In this document: positions 1 through 8,864 of the stretch, one piece after another
How positions within the stretch are numbered: position 1 is the first letter of the stretch
Layout of the letters: every line of letters starts with the position of its first letter
Notes under the pieces: model-generated
Told to the model about the DNA's origin: nothing
What the model saw: the letters and a program-made list of their open reading frames with translations, nothing else
Databases searched by the model: none
Position numbers and translations under genes: made by a program
Source: CAYLRY01 sp964386535
GTDB lineage: Bacteria; Chloroflexota; Dehalococcoidia; Dehalococcoidales; UBA3254
Direction of reading: 5' to 3'
Length of the DNA: 41,035 nt
Assembly (NCBI GenBank): GCA_964386535.1
Contig: CAYLRY010000025.1
Span: 1 to 41,035, forward strand

Positions 1-58
1 AGCGCAGCCGTCTGATCAGCTCTTTCAGCCAGTTCGCCAGCGCTGTTCAATAGAACAT

Positions 59-532
59 ATGGAGTATAGCATATCTCAGGCCATTTCTCTGGCTATGCTG
101 GATGCCGGAGTAGAGGTAGTCACTTAGCGGCAATGAAGTCTTTGATGATTATAACCGGATCAGCCGGCATCAGAACCCCCATATCTTTTCATGAAGAGGC
201 GGCCTATTATAACGCCCATGGGACTAGCCTGACAGGCTACCGTGATGTCTAGGCAATTAATGGTGACTTCTCTTTCATCGCAGCCGGGCACCTGGGTTTG
301 CTGGAGGCCTGGCAAAGACAAATTTATCTTAAGATTTTAATTTTTTAATAATGGTAAGGCAGAAACAACCGGCTGACAACTGATTCAGGCAGGTACTCTG
401 AATAAAATCTCAAAAGATTATGTAAAATATATCAGGGTTATTCATGAACCTTAAAATCGTCATGAGATTGCGTCCGTTTTAAATGAAGCCAACCATTCCA
501 ATGAAATACGGATCATTATTGCTATGTACTAA
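59..532 (+). pseudogene. Decayed TPP-dependent 2-oxoacid enzyme (IorA/sulfopyruvate decarboxylase-like)
   Basis: Conceptual translation across several frames gives a coherent protein interrupted by stops and frameshifts. From the ATG at 59 it reads MEYSISQAISLAMLDAG and stops at about 125. It resumes in another frame at 129 (GNEVFDDYNRISRHQNPH), shifts again near 181 (ISFHEEAAYYNAHGTSLTGY), and picks up at 265 as DFSFIAAGHLGLLEAWQRQI. The tail contains NNGKAETTG, a stop, then KISKDYVKYIRVIHEP, a stop, and NEANHSNEIRIIIAMY. The order and wording (HEEAAY, TAGHLGL-like, LIFNNGKAETTGG-like) resemble thiamine-diphosphate enzymes such as indolepyruvate:ferredoxin oxidoreductase alpha chain or sulfopyruvate decarboxylase. 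A large middle part is missing, because the joined pieces total only about 150 residues. At least three frameshifts and four stops make simple sequencing error unlikely. The exact substrate cannot be told. The piece before base 59 is unassigned. Confidence 0.72.
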
Positions 533-650
533 AAATATTATAAAGACGGTATTATAAACCTTTTACTTTAGGTCCCAACTCGCTGGCCTGGAGTCGAGCG
601 GCTATAATCTTCTTATAATCAATGTGGCTGATTTCAGTTCTGAGCAATAT
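533..650. other. Intergenic region between the TPP pseudogene and ftsK
   Basis: This A+T-rich stretch lies between the last readable codon of the decayed gene and the stop codon of the convergent ftsK gene. I see no gene, no tRNA and no convincing terminator hairpin in it. Confidence 0.5.
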
Positions 651-3095
651 TTATTCCTTTTTCCCTTCCTCTTCTTCTGTAATATCTTCCAGTTCCGCAA
701 TACCTTCACCAATTTCACTTTCCAATTGCTCCATTAATCTAGCGGCTCTGGGATAGCCGATGCGTAGGTGGCGCTGAAGGAAAGAGGCGGAAATGTGTTC
801 ATGCTGCTGAAGCAATTTTCGGGCTTCTTCCATCAGAGGATCATCTGGAGGTTTCTCTGCTTTAGCCACTTCCGCTGACATATCATCCATACTTAACTGG
901 AAAGCGGTTTCTTTTTTCTGGTTATTCCAGAAATAAACCAGTCTTTCAGTCTCAGGGTCAGAGACAAAACATCCCTGCAAACGCTTGGGTTTAGCTGCCT
1001 CAGTGGGAGCATATAACATGTCCCCACGTCCCAAAAGTTTCTCTGCCCCTGCGCTATCCAGGATGGTCCTGGAATCCACCTGGGAAGTCACGGCAAAGCT
1101 GATACGGCTGGGAAAATTAGCTTTAATCAGGCCGGTTACAACATCCACCGAAGGACGCTGAGTGGCTACAATCAGATGAATGCCGGTAGCACGAGCCAGT
1201 TGAGCTAAACGACAGAGGTTTTGTTCTACCTCTTCTCCTGCGGTCATCATCAAGTCAGCCAGTTCATCTATTATCAGCACCAGGTAGGGAAGTTTCTCGT
1301 TCGGCCTGGTTTTGTTGTAGGCTTCTATGTTACGGGCTCTAGCAGCAGCCATAATTTGATACCGTTTGTCCATCTCAGAGGCCAACCAGCGCAGGGCTCC
1401 CAGTGCTTTTTGTGTATCCACAATTACCGGAGTGGCCAGATGAGGTAGACTATTATAGGAGGTCAGTTCCACTCGTTTGGGATCAATCATGATAAAGCGA
1501 AGATCATTAGGAGTGTTATAAAGCAAGAAACAGCATATAATGGAATGTATACAAACCGTCTTTCCGCTGCCTGTAGCGCCGGCGATGAGCAGATGCGGCA
1601 TTTTGGTCATGTCTCCTACCACAGATTCCCCACCGGCACCTTTGCCTAGGGCCATGGTCAGTTTTGCCTTGCTTTGCATCTTCTGAAAAACATTTGATTC
1701 AACGACACTTCTTAAACTCACAGTACCGATGGTGGTATTCGGTACCTCAATACCCACTACGGACTTACCAGGCACTGGCGCCTCAATCCGAATACTGGGC
1801 GCAGCCAGGGCTAAGGATAAATCATTTGCCAGAGAAGTTATTCTTTCAACTTTTACACGTGTCTTGGATATTTCTTCGATCTTAACCTGTACATCCCCGT
1901 TTTTATCCCTTTCTTTTACTTCTTTGAGTTTTCTGTCCCAACCAGGTTCGATGCCGAATTGAGTAACCGTAGGTCCTACGTTAATCTGAACTACCTTTCC
2001 TTCAACTCCATAGCTGGCCAGGGCATCTTCAATCATTCTGGCCTTTTTCACATTATCTGCAGGACTGAATTCTACATCCGGGGTATTATCCAGTATTTCC
2101 ACCGGCGGTAGTTTCCAGCCATCGGCTGTAGTCTGGGCTGATGCTTCGCCATATTTCTTCCAGACCTCCTGGGCTGCCATTTTCATGTCGCGCGGCGGAG
2201 TAACTGCTTTTACGGCTGCCGTGCTGGCTTCTTTTTTGTTGTCAGTGGAACCGGGCGCAGCAACACCTGGTTCAACCGTTTCTACTACATGAGTTTCGTT
2301 TGCCTCCCCAGGGGTTACAGTACCGGAAGGCGCATTTGCTTCAGACTCCTGCTTTGTCTTGTCCAGATTGGTTATTACTGGCATTATCGGCTGAAGCTCC
2401 TGTTCAGGATGCAGACGTTTCCACAGCCAGTTCTTGGATCCATAAACTGGTGAAGTTGGTTTGGGTTTGGGTTCAGATGAATATTTAGGGTAAACCGTGG
2501 ATTTAAGCAGGGAGTCCCCATCAGCCTGTCTGGGCGTAAATCTTGAAGTCACCTGAGGCGCCGGCAAATTGACTGAAGGTATATCTCTATCTTTCTTAAA
2601 GCGGCTGATTATCCAGGTAAAACAGGTAGCCACAAAACGGGCAAATTGCCGTGGAATAACAAAAAATAGCCCTGCTATAATCAGCGCTATTATTATTTGC
2701 ACAGCCACAAATGTATTTGGGCCAATTATGCTTAAACCGATTCTACCGCCAAGACTGGCTTCACGAAGAAGCCCGTTGTCATAAAAAAACGAAAGCATAC
2801 CCCAAATAGCAGCTAGTAAGATTAATCCGCCTATCCACTTATTCCAGTAATGCAGAAGAAGTTTGGGTCTGGTTAAGGCTATTTCTACCAGGACAAATAC
2901 CGCCAGGGCTATCAACACCAGTCCCCAGCCGAATAATTGAAATACACCCCTGGTAGTTGCATCAATCCAGGATAAAATTGTTTCGCGATGCCAGTAAATC
3001 ACCCCTGCCAGTACTATAAGAACCAGTAAACTCAGGATGATTACCGCCAGTTGACGATTTACCCCGGTCCCGCTCTGAGGTTTTCTTTTTTTCAT
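651..3095 (-). CDS. ftsK: DNA translocase FtsK/SpoIIIE
   Basis: ATP-driven hexameric DNA pump anchored in the membrane, used to clear chromosome termini at the division septum. I place the start at the ATG at 3095 (MKKRKPQSG, 814 residues). The frame stays open to 3269, but that upstream part is not FtsK-like. Four hydrophobic segments (about residues 15-35, 55-74, 87-107 and 129-148) form the usual N-terminal FtsK_4TM region. A Pro/Lys/Glu-rich linker follows to about residue 330. The motor has Walker A GATGSGKT at 506-513 and Walker B LVLIIDELADLM. The C-terminal winged helix (ASFLQRHLRIGYPRAARLMEQL) is the gamma domain that reads polar KOPS/SRS sites, and an acidic tail closes the protein. 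The length and domain order are normal. It is transcribed alone on the minus strand, downstream of rnj after a gap of over 300 bp. Confidence 0.95.
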   Translation of the reverse strand: MKKRKPQSGTGVNRQLAVIILSLLVLIVLAGVIYWHRETILSWIDATTRGVFQLFGWGLVLIALAVFVLVEIALTRPKLLLHYWNKWIGGLILLAAIWGMLSFFYDNGLLREASLGGRIGLSIIGPNTFVAVQIIIALIIAGLFFVIPRQFARFVATCFTWIISRFKKDRDIPSVNLPAPQVTSRFTPRQADGDSLLKSTVYPKYSSEPKPKPTSPVYGSKNWLWKRLHPEQELQPIMPVITNLDKTKQESEANAPSGTVTPGEANETHVVETVEPGVAAPGSTDNKKEASTAAVKAVTPPRDMKMAAQEVWKKYGEASAQTTADGWKLPPVEILDNTPDVEFSPADNVKKARMIEDALASYGVEGKVVQINVGPTVTQFGIEPGWDRKLKEVKERDKNGDVQVKIEEISKTRVKVERITSLANDLSLALAAPSIRIEAPVPGKSVVGIEVPNTTIGTVSLRSVVESNVFQKMQSKAKLTMALGKGAGGESVVGDMTKMPHLLIAGATGSGKTVCIHSIICCFLLYNTPNDLRFIMIDPKRVELTSYNSLPHLATPVIVDTQKALGALRWLASEMDKRYQIMAAARARNIEAYNKTRPNEKLPYLVLIIDELADLMMTAGEEVEQNLCRLAQLARATGIHLIVATQRPSVDVVTGLIKANFPSRISFAVTSQVDSRTILDSAGAEKLLGRGDMLYAPTEAAKPKRLQGCFVSDPETERLVYFWNNQKKETAFQLSMDDMSAEVAKAEKPPDDPLMEEARKLLQQHEHISASFLQRHLRIGYPRAARLMEQLESEIGEGIAELEDITEEEEGKKE

Positions 3096-3426
3096 CTCAG
3101 GTAAAATAATATACCTTGAAGACAGGACAAGCAAGGGGAAAACATTACCAAAATCCAGCACCAGTTTACTTTGAACAGGCGTGAGGTTTGTGTACCTTAC
3201 TGGCAAATGCCTGCATTCGATCAGCCTCATATGGTGGTAAATCCGGAAAAATACCACCTTAAGCGCCAACCTAAAAATAAGAAAACACTTGCCCAGCGTA
3301 TTTAATTAGCCTGATGGCATTTTGAAGTGTTAAATTCAGGATTATTTTGATGTGAATATCTGCCTGTGATGAAACTCGTGAATAACTTATATCCAGATAT
3401 CGAAGCAGGATCCATGCTGCGGTTGT
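3096..3426. other. Gap between rnj and ftsK
   Basis: No independent gene is recognised. The ftsK frame remains open across 3096-3269, but that stretch lacks FtsK similarity and a Shine-Dalgarno site. A sigma70-like candidate lies close to the ftsK start (annotated separately). The rest shows no strong hairpin. Confidence 0.5.
3106..3134 (-). promoter_or_regulatory. Candidate sigma70 promoter of ftsK
   Basis: On the minus strand, TTGCTT (3134-3129) is followed after 17 bp by TATTAT (3111-3106). The ATG at 3095 lies only 10 bp past the -10 box, so the transcript would have almost no leader. The ribosome site before that ATG is also poor. The -35 box matches weakly, so this is tentative. Confidence 0.33.
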
Positions 3427-5085
3427 TTAGACTTTTACCAGTACCGGAATTATAATGGGCCTTCTCCGGGTTTTTTCGTAGTAGAAACTATTTAGAGTCT
3501 CTTTTACAGTCGTGGTAACATATCCCCAATCGGTTAGCTGTGTTTGATGATTTAATGCCTCTGCCAGGTGGTCACGGCTTTGTTCAATCATTTCTTTAGC
3601 TTCGCGGGTATCTACAAACCCACGCGATACTATTTCAGGACGGCCCAATAAATGACCTGTTTCCTGATTTATAGCCAGTACAACCACGGCAATGCCGTCT
3701 CTGGATATCATTCTCCTATCATGCAAGACGACGTTACCGACATCCCCTACACTTAACCCGTCCACGTATACATTACCAGAAGTAACCTTTCCAACCATCC
3801 TGGCGGATTGAGCATTAAGCTCAAGAATGTTACCATCTTCCATTACGAAAATATTGGATTTTGGTACGCCAACTGCTTCAGCTAACTTGGCATGCAGGCT
3901 TAAATGCCGGTATTCACCATGTATGGGCATGAAATACCTGGGTTTGACCAAATTTAAAAGTAATTTTAATTCTTCCTGGCTGGCATGTCCGTGAACGTGA
4001 ACCTGGGCTAATTTATCATAAAGTACCTGGGCTCCGCGTCTGAATAATGTGTCCAGAGTACGGTTGACCAGGGCCTCATTACCCGGAATGGGTGTAGCTG
4101 ATAAAATAACCGTATCTCCTCTCTGTACATGAACCTGGTTGTGGTCCTGATTAGCCATCCGAACCAGGGCTGAGGTGGGTTCACCCTGACTTCCAGTGGT
4201 GATAAAAACCACTTTGTTTTGGGGCAACCCACGGGATTCATCCAAGCGGCCAATAACCCCGTTTGGCACTTTTAGGTAACCCAGTTCAATAGACATCTTG
4301 ACAGTATCATTCATGCTCCGTCCGACAATAAACACTTTACGTTGATATTTAGCCGCTGAATCAATAACCTGCTGGATACGGGCGATTAAAGATGAAAACG
4401 TAGTAACAATAACCCTTCCAGTAGCATTTGACATGATACGATCAAGGGTTTCCCCCACAACCCTCTCTGAGGGTGTATAACCAGGCAGTTCAGCATATGT
4501 AGAATCAGCCATCAACAAAAGGACGCCCTGCGCTCCCAGTTGCGATAAACGTGCTAGATTAGTGGCACGGCCATCTACCGGAGTATAATCCAGCTTGAAG
4601 TCTCCGCTATGGACTACGGTACCTGCGGGAGTGTATATTATTACGCCAACGGAATCCGGAATGCTATGACATACTTCAAAAAATTCAAATTTAAATTTAC
4701 CCAGCGATATTTCTTCTCCGGTTTGTACCGTCTTTTGGCGAGACCCCGCATAAACTTTACCTTCTTTCAGTTTAACGGTTATCAGTCCCTGAGTTAGTCT
4801 GGTAGCATAAACCGGTACATCGCCGAGCTGGTTTAAAACGTAAGGTAAAGCTCCTATATGGTCTTCATGTCCATGAGTAATAATGATACCTCTAATTTTT
4901 TCCTTTCGTTCTAGTAGATAGCTAATATCCGGAATTACCAGGTCAATTCCCAGCATATCTTCACCAGGAAACATCAGACCGGAATCAATAATGATGATGT
5001 CGTTTTCATACTCCATCACCATCATGTTTTTACCTATTTCATTCAGACCGCCCAGAGGGACTATTTTTAATTTTGACTTTGTCAT
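3427..5085 (-). CDS. rnj: Ribonuclease J (metallo-beta-lactamase RNase)
   Basis: Two-zinc exo/endoribonuclease of mRNA decay and rRNA maturation in bacteria that lack RNase E. The beta-lactamase fold starts at the N-terminus, with the signature HGHEDHIGALPYVL (first His near residue 71), the DSGLMFPGEDMLGID segment, and HSIPDSVG and HSGDFKLDYTPVDG metal/active-site motifs. The beta-CASP part follows (TTFSSLIARI, ITTGSQGEPTSAL, and the late HGHAS and PIHGEYRHL motifs). The C-terminal RNase J domain is complete, giving 552 residues, a normal length. The ATG at 5085 is preferred because TAGGTG sits just upstream. A GTG at 5091 directly abuts the stop codon of the upstream uracil-DNA glycosylase gene. 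The two genes are therefore almost certainly co-transcribed and translationally coupled. Confidence 0.96.
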   Translation of the reverse strand: MTKSKLKIVPLGGLNEIGKNMMVMEYENDIIIIDSGLMFPGEDMLGIDLVIPDISYLLERKEKIRGIIITHGHEDHIGALPYVLNQLGDVPVYATRLTQGLITVKLKEGKVYAGSRQKTVQTGEEISLGKFKFEFFEVCHSIPDSVGVIIYTPAGTVVHSGDFKLDYTPVDGRATNLARLSQLGAQGVLLLMADSTYAELPGYTPSERVVGETLDRIMSNATGRVIVTTFSSLIARIQQVIDSAAKYQRKVFIVGRSMNDTVKMSIELGYLKVPNGVIGRLDESRGLPQNKVVFITTGSQGEPTSALVRMANQDHNQVHVQRGDTVILSATPIPGNEALVNRTLDTLFRRGAQVLYDKLAQVHVHGHASQEELKLLLNLVKPRYFMPIHGEYRHLSLHAKLAEAVGVPKSNIFVMEDGNILELNAQSARMVGKVTSGNVYVDGLSVGDVGNVVLHDRRMISRDGIAVVVLAINQETGHLLGRPEIVSRGFVDTREAKEMIEQSRDHLAEALNHQTQLTDWGYVTTTVKETLNSFYYEKTRRRPIIIPVLVKV

Positions 5086-5091
5086 AAACAC

Positions 5092-5688
5092 CTAAAACAT
5101 GCTTAATTGTTGTGCTTTTTCTTTTACCCCGGATTGATTCTTTAATTCAGCCAGCAAGGCCGGGACTTTTAGCATATCCTGCTCAATTTCATAACGGAGA
5201 TTCTGCTGGTGTAAAGCGGCAGCCGGATGATACATGGCGTAATAGATTACACCATCACGTTTCTCGGCAATGCCGTGACTTTTACTTATGGTTTTGTAGG
5301 GGAAAAATCTGGCTAAAGAAAATCGGCCCAGTGTTATAATCATCCTAGGATGAACCAGAGCGATTTGACGGTCGAGCCAGATACTGCAAGCGTTGATCTC
5401 CGTGAGTAAGGGTTCGCGATTATTCGGAGGACGATGTTTGACCACATTGGTAATATAGACCTGTTCGCGCTTCATACCAATAGAGGAAAACAACTGTTCC
5501 AGAAATTTACCCGCCGCACCAACAAAAGGACGTCCTTGCTGGTCTTCGTTCCAACCCGGAGCTTCACCTATATACATGATTTCAGCATTCTCCGGACCTT
5601 CTCCGGGTACTACTCTGGTGGAACGTTTAAATAAATCACACCGTTTGCACGTAGAAATCTCAATGTAGAGTTCGTTTAATGCTGACAT
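5092..5688 (-). CDS. Uracil-DNA glycosylase, family 4 (Fe-S type)
   Basis: Removes uracil arising from cytosine deamination. The 198-residue protein has the family-4/5 motif GEAPGWNEDQQGRPFVGAAG (residues 41-60) and the C-terminal MYHPAAALH motif, with the catalytic-loop His. Family-4 enzymes such as the Thermus protein bind a 4Fe-4S cluster with Cys14, Cys17, Cys86 and Cys102. Here C14, C17 and C101 are present, but the third position is a histidine (NVVKHRPPNNR, His85), exactly 15 residues before C101 as in the family spacing. The cluster may be Cys3His-ligated or altered. The gene is first in an operon with rnj, whose start abuts its stop codon. A well-spaced promoter lies 35 bp upstream (5730-5758). 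The UdgX signature KRRIHK is absent. Confidence 0.9.
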   Translation of the reverse strand: MSALNELYIEISTCKRCDLFKRSTRVVPGEGPENAEIMYIGEAPGWNEDQQGRPFVGAAGKFLEQLFSSIGMKREQVYITNVVKHRPPNNREPLLTEINACSIWLDRQIALVHPRMIITLGRFSLARFFPYKTISKSHGIAEKRDGVIYYAMYHPAAALHQQNLRYEIEQDMLKVPALLAELKNQSGVKEKAQQLSMF

Positions 5689-5729
5689 ATTATCTTAGTT
5701 TTTCCGGTATCACCCAGCCACTCCCGAAC

Positions 5730-5758
5730 ATCATAACAGGTCACATATGTCAAGTCAA
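5730..5758 (-). promoter_or_regulatory. Sigma70-type promoter of the udg-rnj operon
   Basis: On the minus strand TTGACT (5758-5753) and TATGAT (5735-5730) are separated by exactly 17 bp. The predicted transcript starts near 5723, about 35 nt before the udg ATG at 5688. Confidence 0.6.
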
Positions 5759-5911
5759 TTCCCCGAATAGAATGATCCAGAATTTATTTTACCAGATACA
5801 CGAATTTTTCCCATCTGTTGCTGAAGACGGGTTTTAAAATTATCCAGAGCAATCTGTAGTTGTAATTTACAAGCTCAATTACTTGTCAAGCTTAAAAATT
5901 TCCCCAACAAG

Positions 5912-6562
5912 TTAGACTGCTGAATTTCTGGCACGCCAGATATCCAGGAATTGATTAACCTGCTCATCATTCATGGTATTCCAATTCTGATAAAAACTGG
6001 CTAAAACAAACTCTTTGGCGCGATCTATTTCCAGACAGAATATTTCGTCTGCAACAGATTCCACCATGCTATAAGCTGTTTCTGAAGCTACCGGCACCGC
6101 TACCAGAACCTTTGAAGCTTTTCTTTTCCGCAGGGACTGAATTGCCGCCAGCATAGTATAACCTGAGCTAAGACCGTCATCAACGATTATGGTTATACGT
6201 CCTTTTACCGGATTTGGTTGCAGTTTGCGCCGGTAAACCATACTTTTGCGAATAATCTCCATTCGCACATGGTTAACCTGTTTATCTATTTGAATCTGGC
6301 TCAGGTTTAAAATCTTTAATAAAGGCTCGTTTAGTATTAGCGTTCCATCTTCAGTAATTGCACCGAAACCAGACGCAGGTTGAGAAGGGATAGGAATTTT
6401 TTGTACAATCACCATATCCAGAGGGGCTTTGAGATTATCTGCTACCTCCAGCGCTACGGGGACTCCACCTCGAGGGATGGCAAAAATAACCGCATCTTTA
6501 TCCCCGTATGATATCAATTCCTGCGCCAGTCGCCTGCCGGCATCAGAACGATCTATAAACAT
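5912..6562 (-). CDS. Phosphoribosyltransferase-domain protein
   Basis: A stand-alone type I PRTase-fold protein of 216 residues. The PRPP-binding loop is visible as IIVDDGLSSGYTM (residues 125-137). The N-terminal part has the PRGGVPVALEVADNL segment and the QKIPIP/GFGAITEDG motifs typical of the broad family annotated as putative phosphoribosyltransferases and often associated with stress or dienelactone-hydrolase-like partners. The substrate cannot be read from the sequence, and it lacks the recognisable hoods of Hpt, Upp or PyrE. It is a monocistronic minus-strand gene. The 223 bp downstream of it belong to the udg promoter region. Confidence 0.85.
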   Translation of the reverse strand: MFIDRSDAGRRLAQELISYGDKDAVIFAIPRGGVPVALEVADNLKAPLDMVIVQKIPIPSQPASGFGAITEDGTLILNEPLLKILNLSQIQIDKQVNHVRMEIIRKSMVYRRKLQPNPVKGRITIIVDDGLSSGYTMLAAIQSLRKRKASKVLVAVPVASETAYSMVESVADEIFCLEIDRAKEFVLASFYQNWNTMNDEQVNQFLDIWRARNSAV

Positions 6563-6899
6563 TAGACGTTCCCAGTTTATATTAATTTCTCCCCTTTATT
6601 CATCATATTAATTACTTCAAATTATATGCGCCAAACGCGCTGCCTGAGGAAACGAGTATACCGGATGTTCTATTCATAAAAACAATTCTCCCCCCGACAG
6701 TCTAAATAACTTCGGAAGCATTGGTGGATGCTATCAATGGGTCAATAAAATTCTTTTTGGGACCTTCTTTCCAGGATCAATTTGGTTTTAACATAGGCGC
6801 CGCATTTGTTCTTTCAACAGTCCTTTATTCAAACAGTGTTGATCTGAAAGGGATAAAAGGAACCAGCAGTAGTAAGACCTCATTCCATTTCTCTCCCTT
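6563..6899. other. Intergenic region between sufB and the PRTase gene
   Basis: The stretch of 337 bp has no recognisable gene on either strand. A plus-strand frame beginning near 6721 runs mostly antisense to sufB and looks accidental. It presumably holds the end of the suf transcript and the promoter of the PRTase gene. TATACT and TATAAT-like boxes occur there without a good -35 partner. Confidence 0.45.
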
Positions 6900-8144
6900 T
6901 TACATCAGGTCTTTTTCGCTGGCTTCTACAGCCTTTTTTAACTCTGCATTTAACATATCGGGTAAACCATCTATATCCACCCTCAGGAAACCGCGGACTA
7001 TGGTAGCAGTAGCTTCCGACCGGGTTAAACCGCGCGCCATCAGATACTCCACCTCTTCCTCAGCAATTTTGCCTACTGCCGCCTCATGGGATAAGTCAAT
7101 CCCAGCCAGAGTCCCCTTCAGCTCTGGAATGGCATAAATCACGCCCCGCTCACCTAATATCAAACCCCGGCACTCCAGATGCCCTTTTACTTCAGGAGCA
7201 TTACCTTCGATATATCCCCGTGCTGTAATATTACCGCCTGTGGTAATAGCACGGGATATAACTTCAGTTTTACAGCCCCTGGCATCCAATATGGTGCGTG
7301 AACCCAGATCCAGGTCAGAACCTTTTGGAGCAACCAGAATACTGTTAAAACGAACGATAGCATTCTCACCAATACAGCGAGCTGTGGGATTCATCTGTAC
7401 AGATCCTACAGGCTTCATTAAAACATAATTGCTGAGATACATGCCGTTTTCTTCCACAATGACACCGGTGCGAGGACGCACAGCTATTTCAGGATTCCAG
7501 TTATGAATCATGGTGAAAGTTACTCTAGCCCCTTTCTTGATATAAAATTCGGAAACACCCAGATGCAGGCCAGGATCATTACGCGGGGCTACCGCACAGC
7601 CGGTTATTATATGCAGTTCCGAGCCTTCCTCTGCGATCACAATGTTATGAACGTTTTGTATTGCCTGTTTTTTGGCCAGATAAAGACATGCCTGTACCGG
7701 ATATATACTCTTTTGCCCGGGCAAAACACGAATAAAGTAGCCATCAGCCTGATTTAACTCCACATTGGCCGTGTATTTATCAGTATCTACCGCTACAGCT
7801 TTCCACCAGTAGTCCTGTAGCCAGTCATATTTCTGTAAAGCCTGGCTGGTGGCCATAACCTCTACACCTTCCTGGCTAGCAGAGAAGTGTACCGGAGTAT
7901 TATCCATTTGTAGAAAGGTACCTGACCTCTGGCCAGGCTCATCCAGTATCACTCCGGCTGAAAGAATCTGATCTTTGTCCTGGCGTGACAATCTGGAAGG
8001 ATCGCTTTGATAAGGCAGATTTTTCTCTGGTGTAATATACTGGTTTAAATCTATATCTTGACCTGATGCAGCCGACTTATTGACAGCGGTCTTAGCTTTC
8101 TCAAGATTATTACCTGAAGATTTTACTTCACGCATGTTATGCAT
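6900..8144 (-). CDS. sufB: Fe-S cluster assembly protein SufB/SufD family
   Basis: Scaffold component of a SufBC-type Fe-S cluster machine. The 414-residue protein has the C-terminal beta-helix of SufB/SufD, including ITGCAVAPRNDPGLHLGVSEFY, the Cys in HLECRGLILGERG, and the very conserved tail DLSHEAAVGKIAEEEVEYLMARGLTRSEATATIVRGFL that contacts SufC. Its first codons overlap the end of sufC by 22 bp, so the two are translationally coupled. No SufD, SufS or SufU accompanies it. That matches the two-gene SmsCB/archaeal-type arrangement rather than the full E. coli SUF operon, and presumably this single SufB homodimerises. An internal ATG at 8135 is an alternative start. The first ~75 residues are poorly conserved in general. 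Confidence 0.93.
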   Translation of the reverse strand: MHNMREVKSSGNNLEKAKTAVNKSAASGQDIDLNQYITPEKNLPYQSDPSRLSRQDKDQILSAGVILDEPGQRSGTFLQMDNTPVHFSASQEGVEVMATSQALQKYDWLQDYWWKAVAVDTDKYTANVELNQADGYFIRVLPGQKSIYPVQACLYLAKKQAIQNVHNIVIAEEGSELHIITGCAVAPRNDPGLHLGVSEFYIKKGARVTFTMIHNWNPEIAVRPRTGVIVEENGMYLSNYVLMKPVGSVQMNPTARCIGENAIVRFNSILVAPKGSDLDLGSRTILDARGCKTEVISRAITTGGNITARGYIEGNAPEVKGHLECRGLILGERGVIYAIPELKGTLAGIDLSHEAAVGKIAEEEVEYLMARGLTRSEATATIVRGFLRVDIDGLPDMLNAELKKAVEASEKDLM

Positions 8145-8854
8145 TTCTTATAGCCTTTCTCCTTAATAGTAGACAGCATTTCGTGAGGATCACCTTCACA
8201 GCCAATCATCCCTTCACACATCACGTAGCCTGTACGGGCATTAACGTACTCTAAAATATACCCGGTATGAGTTATTATCAAACCCATACATTTCCGGTTG
8301 CGTATGGGGCAATCCTTCTCCAGGAGATCATTGATTAACCTGCCGATTAAAGAGATGTTGACCAGGTCAACCCCTGATTCCGGCTCATCCAGTAAAACCA
8401 GCGCCGGCCTCTGTGCCATCAGTTGCATTATTTCCGACCTTTTGACTTCCCCGCCCGAGAAGCCGTAGTTAATATCTCTTTCCAGAAAATCAGACATATT
8501 CGCCTTAGCTGCCAGATCGCTAATCTGCTCACCATCCCGTCCCCTCAAGCAGGCAGCCACCATATCGCGGGTTTTTACCCCGCGCACTACCGGGGGACGC
8601 TGAAAAGACATTCCGATCCCCAGCCTGGCCCTTTCATCCATTGGTTTATTAGTGATATCCTGCCCGTCAAAAAGAATTTTTCCTTTAGTTATCTGGTATT
8701 TAGGAAAGCCCATAATGGCTGACAGCAAGGTGCTTTTCCCTGCCCCGTTGGGCCCGAAAAGTACGTGAGTCTCTCCGGATTTAATTCTCAAATTGATATC
8801 CCGGAGAATCTCTTTTCCTTCAACGGATACATTCAAACCTTCAATTTCTAACAT
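8123..8854 (-). CDS. sufC: Fe-S cluster assembly ATPase SufC
   Basis: Soluble ABC ATPase that drives the SufB scaffold. All nucleotide motifs are present in 243 residues: Walker A GPNGAGKST (34-42), Q-loop region MSFQRPP, signature FSGGEVKRSEIMQL, Walker B LVLLDEPESGVD, and the switch His in IITHTGYIL. The FSGGE-KR-E-Q form of the signature and the DEPESGLD-like Walker B are diagnostic of SufC rather than of transporters. It ends in KGYKKCITCVK, an unusual Cys-containing tail that overlaps the start of sufB. The upstream ferritin-like gene ends only 10 bp before it, so the order of transcription is ferritin-sufC-sufB. Confidence 0.95.
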   Translation of the reverse strand: MLEIEGLNVSVEGKEILRDINLRIKSGETHVLFGPNGAGKSTLLSAIMGFPKYQITKGKILFDGQDITNKPMDERARLGIGMSFQRPPVVRGVKTRDMVAACLRGRDGEQISDLAAKANMSDFLERDINYGFSGGEVKRSEIMQLMAQRPALVLLDEPESGVDLVNISLIGRLINDLLEKDCPIRNRKCMGLIITHTGYILEYVNARTGYVMCEGMIGCEGDPHEMLSTIKEKGYKKCITCVK

Positions 8855-8864
8855 TGTCTATCTC

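Noticed and set aside
3096..3269. N-terminal extension of FtsK by 58 residues
   Set aside because: It lies upstream of the usual basic N-terminus, has no ribosome site and does not resemble FtsK.
6721..7137. A 138-codon plus-strand frame starting in the gap after sufB
   Set aside because: Most of it is antisense to sufB, and the translation is Ser/Thr-rich without any recognisable motif or ribosome site.
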